Assembly (NCBI GenBank): GCA_030549495.1
Contig: JAUIRK010000077.1
Span: 336,001-400,000 of the forward strand
Direction: 5' to 3'
DNA from: Nectonema munidae
Taxonomy: Eukaryota; Nematomorpha; Nectonematoida; Nectonematidae
DNA length: 64,000 nucleotides
Shown here: positions 47,785 through 58,316 of the stretch, one piece after another
Layout of the letters: the number at the start of each line of letters is the position of its first letter
Position numbering within the stretch: position 1 is the stretch's first letter
Program-made: the position numbers and the translations under genes
The notes under the pieces: generated by a model
Databases searched by the model: none
Seen by the model: only the letters and a program-made list of their open reading frames with translations
Told to the model about the DNA's origin: nothing

Positions 47785-47972
47785 AAGTTAATGAAATACA
47801 AGGAGGTTATTGCAATGCGGGTATTAAAATTGAAATTTGGTTGAAATTTTTTATGGAAAATTTTGAATGGCATTATGAACTAATGAGACCATTCTATCGA
47901 GAAGGAATATTCCCGCTTTCACGTAACACTAATCAAACGAAAGTTGTTGCAGACGGCGTAGCTACCATTCAA
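47785..47972 (+). CDS. palindrome gene, right copy, exon 3
   Basis: Acceptor TTTTTTAG, donor GTAAGT, 188 nt, entering in phase 1 and leaving in phase 0. Apparently identical to the left exon 3 (GGYCNAGIKIEIWL ... NTNQTKVVADGVATIQ). Complete identity beside a 12%-diverged exon 2 suggests either gene conversion or strong constraint here. Confidence 0.6.
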
Positions 47973-49034
47973 GTAAGTCGCTTTCACTTTTTGTTTTATA
48001 CTTAAGCGCCGACATTTTAGAAAAGGGTTGATTGGCTGTTATTGTTATTTAAAAGTATAATAACACAGGTTGGAAATTTGACTCGTGTGAGGAGTGATTG
48101 TTATGTGTAGGGATTTGTATGTAGCTTAATATATTATATACATCTTCAAATCTCAATTGTATTCTACTAAATCGAAAACTGTTTCTGGTTTTCAAATCGT
48201 TGCTTCAAATAAATATACTTCTAACATTACTAATAAAACTTCTGATAGTTGCTGGAATTATTCTTTTTGCGCAAATACCTCCTGTAAAGATATGGCAAAT
48301 TGTTTTCTTTCCTTGTTTTTTGTGGTTCTTATGTCTGTCAGAATTTATCTGAAAGTTTCAATCAGCTCTTTGATGAACATTATTCTTCAGGAATAATATG
48401 GATATGTTTTGATGTCTTCTCATTCCAATATTTGTTATAACAAAAAAGCAAACCCCGGAAAGCAATTATTGAAAATATCAGAAACTTTGAAGGAAATAAA
48501 GTCAAATATTGAAGCCCTATCAACAGTTTGCAATTCACATGCACATAAAATTGTTTCAGAAACTATAAATTAAAAAAAATTATATTCTGAAGTGCCTCAA
48601 AAAAGTTTTAAAAGTCAAATAATCGTTTCTACAAAAGAAGAAACGTGTGAAGATATTCTTAACAATCATGATAAAACTTTAAGTTGTGTTGCAATGCGAA
48701 TAATTGTAAACCTAAAAAATTCTATCGCAATAAATTTTCACGTAAAAAGTCCACAGAAAAAGCTAAAGAAATTATAGCCGAAAACAAATTAAAAAATTTG
48801 AGATAAGTCAAATTTCCACACCAAGTCTCCCTAAGTGTTCCTACTTCTATAAAAAATGACTGGGTTGTTTTTTCAATTATTTCGAAAAATGTTGGTTTTC
48901 TAAAATTTTAGATGAAGGAGGTGTGCTGGAGTTTCTTTTCTCCAAATCTTTCAAAGACCCAAGTTTAAATGTAGCCAACTGTTTTTAAATATATAAGTAT
49001 GTGCATGCAATTTTAAACTAAGTTTTGATCCGGG

Positions 49035-49182
49035 AACCATAAGGTAAAGGTACCGCAGGGTGTTTTCATAAAGAAGGCACAATTGCGCCGCTTGTATGAG
49101 AAAGTAGGCTTGATTCGGAATCGAACCCAAGACTTTGAGTTATCGGAACCTAGTATCTAACCAACCTTACTCACGCCCTAAT
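49035..49182 (-). repeat. tRNA-derived SINE, independent insertion
   Basis: The plus strand shows GGAATCGAACCCAAGACTTT (inverse B box) and GTATCTAACCAACC (inverse A box). Its sequence differs from the arm SINE at many positions (CGCCGCTTGTATGAG), so it is a separate insertion, here into the LINE. Its left-arm counterpart would lie in the deleted 2.65 kb. Confidence 0.7.
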
Positions 49183-50081
49183 GACATTAGTTTTTAATAT
49201 CAAAACAAGTGAGTTTAAATGTAATAATTGAGTTAAAAATAAATGTAAGAAAAATTTTTTTGATTCAGAGAGAGTTAGACTTGGGGAAAAAGCATAAATC
49301 TAGAATCTTCTCTTCCCCTAATCGTAAAAATAACGACTTTGAATTGAAAATAATCAGGTTAAATAGACATTCACTTGGATAAAATTTTTTGCCTTGGAAA
49401 TTTTTATTCTAAATCTCAATTCTCATCTCAAATAGGCAGTTATTGCGATATGTTTGCAGGAAACATGGTTGCCCGAGACCGATGATTCAAGTTTCTTGTT
49501 ACCTCACTATAGGTTTTTGTCTTCTGATAGCTGTGTTTCCATGAATGGTGGTCTGGCCTTTTTTTATTCATGATTCAGTCTCGTATAACATATTCAACTC
49601 AGGTTTTTTCGTCTATTCTTCTGAATATTTTTTGTATCGAAATCATTTCTGATATCACACGCCCAACCATGCATAATCTATATCGACTCTAAAATAACGA
49701 AATCTTTCATTCACCATTTGGAATCTTGACAATATTTGTAAAAGCATTCCTAGTATATTCCTATACTTGGCCATTTTAATTTCCGTGTCTAATTTCTCCT
49801 CACTCTTAATCTCTAACTCTTTTTTACTTAGGATAACCACCCTAATCCGGGCTGGTAGTGGTGCACTCATTGACAACATCTTTATACCTAATGAAAAATT
49901 TGAATTTATTTCAACATTAATAACCCTTGAGCCGGTTTTCTTTATTCCTTTTTTTAAATGTATATATTTTTTGGTTAATTGTTTTTTTGTATAGATATAT
50001 ATATATATAATAGGATTTTGTTGAAAAATATGTTTTTCACATATAGGTAATATTCATGTATTCAATTTAATGTACTTACAT

Positions 50082-50261
50082 TAGTAGTGGGACTCAGCCG
50101 GTTCGCAACGGTTCGTTAAAACCGTCTCACGGAATTTTGTGAGTTTGGCGAACAGAAAAATATTTATGTATCTATATAGTACAGATCGTACAGTAAAATA
50201 AGCACCCACAATGACTTTTGTGTAACAGAACCGGCTAACAAAAAATTTGAATCCCACTACT
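50082..50261. mobile_element. non-autonomous hAT-type MITE, 180 bp
   Basis: TAGTAGTGGGACTCAGCCGG at the left and GAACCGGCT ... ATCCCACTACT at the right form inverted ends. 8-bp direct repeats ACTTACAT (50074-50081) and ACTTGCAT (50262-50269), one mismatch, flank it. No coding. Confidence 0.75.
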
Positions 50262-50417
50262 ACTTGCATACCTTCTCAACTCCTTTGCTTCAACTGTATT
50301 CTTTCCAATTTCATCGTTTTATTTTCGCCCTATCTCTTGGTTGGCTTCTTCCAGAGGCTTCTTGAATTGTTGAACTTTTGTAAATAAAATATTTACTTAC
50401 TTACTTATCTGTATTAA

Positions 50418-50715
50418 CCCATTAACGACCAGAATAATCAGACGATATCTAAAGTAAAGCAGAAGATTTGTATTAAAGAGCTTTGATAAACGCAGACGAT
50501 TTTATTTTTGTAAAGTCGACTATAGTCAACATTGGGCGTTAACGGGTTAAAAAGTATAGTGAAACAGTTTGAAAATATGACGCGAGTTGGAAAGTGGGAT
50601 GTGAGCAGTGTATGACACATAAACAATTTTACCTTCGGCTGCTTTTTCAAATAGTTTGTATATGAATCTTCTGCTTTTTAACAAATATCGTCTGATTTTT
50701 CTGGTAATGAAAGGG
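50418..50715. mobile_element. piggyBac-like MITE, 298 bp, TTAA at both ends
   Basis: TTAA occurs at 50414-50417 and 50716-50719. The inverted ends CCCATTAACGACCAGAATAA and the mirror of CCCTTTCATTACCAGAAAAA pair for about 55 bp, continuing through ATCAGACGATAT and AAAGCAGAAGATT. TTAA target sites with CCC ends are the piggyBac signature. No coding. Confidence 0.85.
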
Positions 50716-52286
50716 TTAATCGCTAAATTTTGAAGAATCTACATCGAAATGAGTATCGGGAAAAAAGTTAAAAATACCAATTCTTTAATTTAATCAAAAT
50801 TCAAATCTATAAACACATTTATAATGTAAAAATATGTTTAAGTAAAAATTTTAATATCTCATTTATTGGGAAACTTATTTTCTTTATAAATACATTTTAG
50901 AGTTTTTTCTCATTTTTTCCCTTTGCTAATACAATTAAGTTTGTATAAGCAACATTTATTAACTTTAATTCAGACAATGGATTCTGACAAACTTTTAAAA
51001 AATACTTTAGTACCCCATTTAGCTTTCCAAATAAAAATGTTGACTAGGTCACTGTATATAGGTATATATTTTTATCTGGCAAACCTAATCTAAAATACAA
51101 GTTCTATTCGAATACATAAAAATTTTTAAAAAGTAACTCTGACCAAAATGGATCTTTTCAAATTTTATACAATGAAACAATTTTCTTAATAAAATTTTAG
51201 TAAGTTTATGTATTTTGCAATTAACTAATAACTTCCCATTTTAACTTCTACTTTTCTATTTGGAACACTTCATTGTAACACACTGTAACTTTTTAAGAAG
51301 TCTGTCTAAAGGATGGGTAGATTGGGCTTCAATTTCTAGTGACGCTACAGTCTTTATTTCTTTAGCTCACTTATTTTCCAGAGATTCGCGAAATGTGAGT
51401 GTTTAAGACGTGTATTGAAGATAAGAAGCGAATTATTTTTAAAATGAGGATTTAGATCAAAGCTGGATTAAGGATTTGATTGGTTCACTTCGTTTGTGGA
51501 GATATGAGGAAAGATGGGATTTCGAATGGAGAATATGATGTTTTTGCATGTTTTTGGATTGTATGGTAGAAAGGTAAGCCAGAGAAAGTAAAGTGTGGAA
51601 TATAAATTCTGGATAGAATCTGTGTTTTGGTTGATGTTTGGGTTCTGATGAACTAGAAAGTTTTGTGTCAGAAAGTGTGACAACTTTTTTTATTTTAGCC
51701 AGCTTAAGATGTTCCATCGGCTATTTGAGTGCTGGCTGGAAAACCTCACCCAAGAGTTTTTTTGGCGCGAAGCATTGTCTGTATGCATCCTTTTTTGGTG
51801 ACGGAGGAAATAGATAATATTTAATTTACTTATTATTTCATTTTCTGAGTTACCAAATTTGAGTAACTTTTTCTATTGGCAAAATTATTAGAAAATATTA
51901 AATTTCCTTCCTTCTGTTTCTTCGCTGCGCTTGGAACGTCGATGATATTCCTTATTTTCATGAAATTCTAAACATTTAATTCCGTATTTGTGGCAGATAT
52001 TTAAGTAATAAAATTTACAATCAAACTACAAATGCAAAATTAAAATTAAAAGTTTTAATCATTAATCAGACTTTATTTCAAATAGGAATACTATTAAACT
52101 TTTTTAAATAAGTTCTCCATAAATCTAAGATTTCTCCAGATGTTGAAAAATTAAAGCATCAATTTTTCAATACTTAATAACCTAGAAGCTTCTATGGCGA
52201 CATTGGGAGCATTAATGCAATGCTGCAAATGGAATGTTACCTAAGTTAACTTAAAAAAGAGAAATATTATCTTAATTATTTTACAG

Positions 52287-52439
52287 ACTTTAGATAATGG
52301 AGAAGAATATTTGTTCAAACTTGAGCAAAAAAGAGAAGATAACGTTTCCTCAAGAAGTTTTTCCTTTTGCAACAATAAAGTATATGTAGAATTCAAAGAA
52401 GAATCAAGAAATCTGTCATTCAGACTTCAAAAATGGTGA
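52287..52439 (+). CDS. palindrome gene, right copy, exon 4 (terminal)
   Basis: Acceptor TTACAG, phase 0; TLDNGEEYLFKLEQKREDNV, then SSRSFSFCNNKVYVEFKEES and NLSFRLQKW, TGA at 52437-52439. Two AATAAA signals follow within 65 bp (52468, 52498), as expected of a real terminal exon. All differences from the left copy are replacements. Confidence 0.65.
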   Translation, partial: TLDNGEEYLFKLEQKREDNVSSRSFSFCNNKVYVEFKEESRNLSFRLQKW

Positions 52440-52467
52440 GATAAGGTCGAAACATTACCAGAAGATG

Positions 52468-52503
52468 AATAAATTTTACCGAAAATTTAAACTTTACAAT
52501 AAA
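52468..52503 (+). terminator. two candidate polyadenylation signals of the right gene copy
   Basis: AATAAA at 52468-52473 and 52498-52503, 29 and 59 nt after the stop codon. The aligned left-arm hexamers read AATAGA and ACTAAA. Confidence 0.5.
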
Positions 52504-52984
52504 CTTTGATTTTTCCTTGTCTAATAAATAGTCATATTATTCAATGAAAACGTGTTTAAAGTAAACTCTATTCTTTACTTCTTTGTTATCTTTTCCGACA
52601 CTATCAAGCCGTAGTATAATTAGTATATTCTCATTTTTGGGTCAAACTTCTCAATGTAGGATAGTAAAATATAGCTGTTTCAATTTCGATTTTGGTAGTA
52701 TTTGATTCCCTCTATCATAATTTGTAGTTCATTTTAACTAATTCAAGATTTCTATTTTTTTGAGGGTGTAAAGTTGGGATTTTGATTAGATTTCAGAATT
52801 AAAAGATGCATAAAATTGACATAAGTTATTAACCCTATTAGTGCTGGGTTAAATTTGTCCGCTCAAGTGCTGGGAACTTAAAGTGCCCCCCCCCCCCTCC
52901 TTATTTTTCTCAGATATTAATAAGCTTTTATAAATGTTTTTAATGTTACATATATATTTCAACTATGCTGAATTCAGTTTACTG

Positions 52985-53985
52985 TAAATTCATCGCCGAA
53001 AATTTATCAAATGGCAAATTCATCGACAATTATAACAATACACACACAAGCATACATAGATTTATACTTAAAAGATTAAAACAATAAACTTCATATTTTT
53101 TACTAAAAATTGAAAGAATTGTAAAGATAAATTATGAAGAAGAAGAAGAATAAGAAAATTTATTTATTTATAATTGAAAGTATACACATGAAAATGTAGA
53201 GAAATAAATAATGACAATACGAACTATATCAGATTGTAAGAGTGGTAAAAAATATATAAAGTTTTCGTGAAGATCCAAAAGCCAAAAGGCCGCAGGTAGG
53301 GTGCAACACGCACATTTTATAATAAGGGAGATGAGAAAAGAAATAACATGAAAAAAACTTGTTCAAAACATCATTCAATGTAGCGTAATGAACTCTAATT
53401 GCAGAATGAAACAATTAGGTAGGAGAGCAAGCGTAGCAGTTTTTGTTGTAACAGGAAGAGAGGTTATAAAATGAAATGAAGTAGTTTTTCAAAAAGTTTT
53501 TGAAGGTCTTCATTGATAAACTGAGTTCTTCGAAAAAAGAGAGTATTTTTTGAAAAATAAATTCGTTTTGTATCTAATTGAAATAGTGGAGGTTGAGAGT
53601 CGGTAGTATACCGGTAACGGATCGTGTGCTTTTCGTGTTTTGCGCTTTATGTCTTCGTTGTATTGTAAGGATTTGTTAAAGAGGCCATGCGGTCTATTAT
53701 TCATGTTTTTGTATAAAAAAACAGGCAACTTTGTTGTTGAAAAGATCATTCAACTTGAGAAGATTGTAAATTCTAAATATTGGTTCGGTATGTGAGTTGT
53801 GCTTAAGATGGAATACTTTTCTAATTGCGCGTTTCTGTAAAACTTCAATACGATTTTTATTGTTAGGGTACGCGTTTATAAGACTATATTGAACATGGGG
53901 TAAAAATAGAGTTTTATAAAGAAGGAGTTTGATTTTGGTTGGGAAAGCATGTATGAATGGATGCTCTTAAATATTCAAGTTCACC
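52985..53985 (-). mobile_element. CR1/L2-like LINE, 3' fragment with GAA/TTC tail
   Basis: Minus strand: PTKIKLLLYKTLFLPHVQYS, then NNKNRIEVLQKRAIRKVFHL and YNLLKLNDLFNNKVACF (thumb and C-terminal region of a LINE reverse transcriptase), decaying toward 53230. The 3' end on this strand runs AATAAATAAATTTTCTTATT then CTTCTTCTTC at about 53136-53160. It occupies the position where the left arm has its 10.8-kb block, separating outer and main right arms. Confidence 0.7.
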
Positions 53986-53989
53986 TAAA

Positions 53990-56548
53990 TCTTCAAAGTT
54001 GTTTACAACTCGTGAATTCTTATGGCAGAATATTTATATTTTTTCGAACAAAAGTTTCAGCAAAAAAGAAAACCTATTCGACTAAAACCTGCCTTCTTCA
54101 AATACCCTGATTTGATGGCCCAATTCAAGTATCTTCTAAAACGGGTTAACATCTTCTGAAAGATTATTATACTCACATCTTTCTTCAAAATATTAAATAA
54201 TGCTTGAAGGAGGAACAAATACAAGAGCTGGAATCATGACCAGTTTTAAATTCGATGTATGTAAGTGTATGTCTAATAAATTTCTATGTGTAATAATTTC
54301 TGAGTAATTCATCCATCAATGAATTTATAGGTCACCATAATATAGATATCATAATATTGATCGTAGACAGACAGCGGGGTAATATTTTTAAAGTTTTCAG
54401 ATGCGGTTCCAAGTATGAAAATGCTTAGACCAATTTCTTAAAAGCTAATCTTGTCTTTCTTGTATTGCACTAATCACGATTTTTACACAAGGGGTCAGGG
54501 ACCTATAGCACGCGTACCAAGTATGGCACGCTAACCTCTCTAGAGGCCAAAAACAAAATAAGTTATACATATATTTCCAGATGAGAAACGATTCAATATT
54601 TTGTTTATAAGATAATGTTGTAGACTCCTATTTTTTGATCATCTGATATAGGTAGAGTCCTTTTAAAGTTAGTTCATTTCCGCCCAAATTATATAGTTAA
54701 GATCGAAGTAAATAGTTGTAGTGATATGGGTTTTTTAAACCCAAAAATTAATTGTATTATTTTAATTGAAATAATTTTAATTACTCTTAAAAATAAAATT
54801 ATTTTGTGTGCGTTTTGAAAATAACATAAATTTCGGTTACAAAGAGTTTCAAAAGCATATACTCATATCTAATGACATTAATGGTATATTTTTTATCGTA
54901 TTATGAGATTGGAACGCACAAAGCGTTTTCCAGCAAGTTTTTTCACTCCATTATCAAAAGGTTGCCGATGGTTGGTTTACACAATTTAATTCATTGCGTG
55001 TTTAACTTAATCTGAAATAAGTTGTCTTAAATTATGATGAAAGGCAAATGAGGTGAAGTTTTATTATTTGTTGGAAATATGAGGTTTGAAAGAATATCCA
55101 AATTTCTCGCAACACTTGGATATTAGATAAAGTATTTTAATAGTTAATATTATGAGGACGCGTTTTATGCATAAGATCTATACAAAGATTGCGATATGTT
55201 TTCTTAAAAAAGTGATGAATACTTTGCTCCTCGCTGCAAAGAAATTTAAATGAGTATTGCTCTCACAAAAATATAAAATGCTCTAGATGTTAGAGGGTTA
55301 AAAATTCCAAATTAGAACATTTGAAGCAACATTAACAACGGCATTATATTTCCATGAAATTATACTCGTTTTTGAATAACTCTCACTTTCACCTCATTTC
55401 ATTGTTGACCTATCCTTTCTTATTACTCCTCTAAATAAAGTTTCTCGCTTGATTAATTCTTTTATAAGCGTAATAGTGCTAAAATAATTTTAGTAAATAA
55501 CTCTTTGTGCTTGTAATATTCATCTTAAAGGGTTAAAGCAATCGCAGCGCCTATACCTAACTCATTAGAATTTGAAACTTGAAGTCCATTCTTACATTGA
55601 TTGAATTAAAAAAATTTTAAATTACCAGAGTCTGTGTTTAAAAACAAAGAATTTTGTAGCCGTATTTAATTGGCCTATTTCTCATCGCTTCGTTAATGCC
55701 ACTCCCATAACCACCATAATAAGCTTTCATCATATCAAATGATCAAATAGGGTACAATATTTTTTAAAAAGCGTTTTCAAATTTCCTTAAATGTTCCTAA
55801 CTATTGTAATTTTATCTCCATTACTATTGTACATCTCATTTTTAAATTTGTTCGGTCACAAATATTATTCTAAAATTTCAGTAAATCTGTTTCTAGACCT
55901 AGCCCTAAAGATTTCTTGATTAGTTATATTGTTGCTACTTTCCCAATACACTGATCGTTTACTCACAGGCGCACATCCTCAAAAATTTTGGGGGAACTTT
56001 TTTTTTTATAGTTGTCAAAATTTATTATAAATGAATTTTTGTTCAATGAACAGACTACCATTATTACCCGATATTATACTTGCACTGTAAGCTCTCAATC
56101 CCAACACAACTGCACAGATTTTATGAAGTCAAATTACCTTAGGTTTTTCGCAAAATATTGCACCCATATTAAGTCATTAGCGATGTTTGCCAATAAATCA
56201 CATTTAAAAACAATAAATAGGTTAGTATTAGAAATGAGTACTATTTTTTTCTATTATTGCTTTTAATGCCTAATTTGAAAATGCGCATTTTTTAATGGCT
56301 AAAAAAATGAAATATGACGACTCACACTTGAAATTTCGTTTTACTGCATTAACGTCTGCTGGGGAAGAGGAACATAAATGTCCTTTGTGTTCTCAAGTGT
56401 TAGCATCCACTTTTTTAAAGTCCGTTAAGTGAAGCTTGCGCTGGTAGTGAAGCACTAGAATTCGGTAAACACAATTATTGGTTGAACGATTGCACAAATT
56501 CTAGTTTGATAAATAACATCTGAATGTTTTTGCAAAATATTAACCTTT
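53990..56548. repeat. outer right arm of the large palindrome
   Basis: Inverse of 14652-17205. No convincing gene: frame 56012-56266 is not matched by an open frame in the other arm. Contains the duplicate hAT element. Confidence 0.85.
54489..54974. mobile_element. non-autonomous hAT element, right-arm copy
   Basis: Mirror of 16207-16707: AAGGGGTCAGGGACCTATAG ... GGTTGCCGATGGTTG, flanked by GTTTACAC on the right and TTTTACAC on the left (one mismatch). Sharing exact junctions with the left copy shows insertion before the duplication. Confidence 0.75.
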
Positions 56549-58089
56549 ATTGTAGCGTTGTTCCCATGTGGAAACATTTTTTTAAGTTAAATTTAGAAAA
56601 ATTTATTTATAGTTTTTTTCTTGCTTTTTTATATCTATTTCCAGTCAAAAAACTAAAAAACAATATATTAAAAAAAAATTACCTTATAACTTAAATTTCT
56701 TAGATATAATATCTTTGGAAGCACTTTTCTGTTTATAAATAACAATACATTATGAAGTCAGTAAATCAACTTTAATTCAATAATGCGTAGTTAAACCTTA
56801 AAAATAGATCGCACTCCACCACTTTACTTCGTATCGTTAAAACTCAAAGGTGGCATTAAAGGAATTTCTTTCTATAATCTTCAATTCTATATTCTCAGTA
56901 TTTGGATAAAATATGAAAATTGAAAAATGTGCACAGTTATGATGAATGGGGATGAAATTTTGCAAAACCCACTTTTACTCGTCTTTTGTGTCAATTTTAA
57001 CTTGTGTTTTCTAAATTTATAATGCGTCATCGGCCGGACAGGGAATGAATAAACTGGCATTAATCGTATCCGTTCATTGCCCTACTTAATAAACAATAAA
57101 ACTCATTTCAATTGGAAAGTAAAGAGAGCTGGTTTGAACAGACAGAGTCAAATGTTTTGAAGGAGCAGGAATACCAGTTGGAATATTGTGGAAATCAGTA
57201 GTCGTATTGAAAAAAGCTAATATTCATCACCTACTCCTAAAATTAAAATATTGAAGTATAAATTTAGTTTTTCATCTCTTTATCTTCGCTGATATAAAAA
57301 TTTCATTCCAATTCCTTAACTACTAACACTAATTTTTATATAGTTTTAAGTAAGGGGCTGTAAAGGTTGAAATTTTGAAGGGGCAAATTTTTTCAATGAT
57401 TTTAACTGCTAAAAGAAAGAATTTTATTAGTTGTGTGTCAACTTTTGAAATTTATTGAGGTAAAAATTTAACAATAAAATCTTTTCACATTAATTAAATC
57501 TGGTCCTTACTCAAATTTCCAAGTTAATCTTTCCTCTGAAGGTGCATAAAATTTTCTTACTCTAAAAAATATATCCTCTATGTAAGCTTTTAGAGCTATA
57601 ACGAAGGCAGTTAAAAGTCAATAAATTCAACTTTTGTTTTAACTTATTCTAAAACATGTAAATAATTTTATATTTTTGTGTAAAAGAAGGCTAAGTTATT
57701 TGGTCAACAAATGTCAGCATTTTGTTAATAGGTCAGCTTTTTTAATGGTCTATTTTTTGTAAAAATTTCAAAATTTAACAAAATAAGGGCGAGTATTTGA
57801 CTAAACACAGGCAACAGATAAAGGAGATTTAAATTCGACTCATTCAAAAGCTTTGGTCTAAAGATCGCGCCTTTTCAATAGAGAATACTTTAAAGTATTT
57901 CATGGTATCTTACAATAATGATGTTCATAATAATTGGGAAAAGTGAATATGGAATATTTCTTGTGTCCATTTTTTACAAATAGTCTACTTTTGTTGTCCC
58001 AGCGCTATAACTCTCCGAGGCTCAAACTATTATCTCGCTCCTTGGAAGGAAAATATAATGTATCATACATTGATGATTTTTAATTTATA
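56549..58089. other. no recognisable gene or repeat
   Basis: Single-copy-looking AT-rich sequence outside the palindrome. A GC-richer patch at 57020-57060 (CATCGGCCGGACAGGG) does not translate into anything I recognise. Confidence 0.45.
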
Positions 58090-58230
58090 GGAGAAACCCC
58101 CTACTCGTGCTTAAGCTGCAATCTCTGGTTCAAAACACGCAACACCTATAAGCGCCACTCAAGGACGCGTTATTTCATACATCTTTCCGCTAAAAGTGTA
58201 GATTCCTTACAAACAATGAAATCCGTCTAA
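58090..58230 (+). pseudogene. C2H2 zinc-finger-like exon fragment
   Basis: After TTTATAG comes GETPYSCLSCNLWFKTRNTY, then KRHSRTRYFIH and 15 further residues to a TAA. GE-x-PY-x-C-x2-C-x12-H resembles a finger linker plus the first three zinc ligands. The second His is not at the usual spacing (next His seven residues on rather than three to five), so it is probably a degenerate finger. It could be a relic exon; no neighbouring fingers are found. Confidence 0.4.
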
Positions 58231-58316
58231 TGAAACAATCACTCACTTCTAAATCTCCTCAAACAAAATCACTAGACGAAAAATCTTCCTGATTTCAAAA
58301 AATTATAAGATATTTC

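Larger units (their letters stand above)
48150..50405 (+). mobile_element. CR1/L2-like LINE (ORF1 finger, endonuclease, 3' tail), reverse transcriptase absent
   Basis: ORF1 remnant: TSDSCWNYSFCANTSCKDMA, then SESFNQLFDEHYSSG, KSNIEALSTVCNSH and EVPQKSFKSQIIVSTKEE. Endonuclease: AICLQETWLPETDDSSFLL (about 49450), with the catalytic Glu in QETW, then MNGGLAFF and pieces up to 49990. No polymerase motifs are seen, so the copy is internally deleted. The 3' end is AAATAAAATATTTACTTACT with a TTAC/ACTT microsatellite, common at CR1-type ends. A SINE (49035-49182) and a hAT MITE (50082-50261) have inserted into it. It is intron 3 of the right gene copy. Confidence 0.7.
41176..52945. repeat. main right arm of the large palindrome
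   Basis: Inverse of 27960-36348 plus about 2.65 kb (48668-51312) missing from the left arm, and a few small indels. Carries the plus-strand copy of the four-exon gene and the fuller LINE in its third intron. The inner end starts AATATTTTAGGAAAAAG, followed by a near-palindromic GAGGGGGTCG...CGCCCCCTC motif. Confidence 0.9.

Noticed and set aside
29109-51717. Paired frames at 29109-29390 and 51457-51717 with a serine-rich start
   Set aside because: Again in opposite orientation to the gene, lengths differ between arms and the frame is broken differently. No family recognised.
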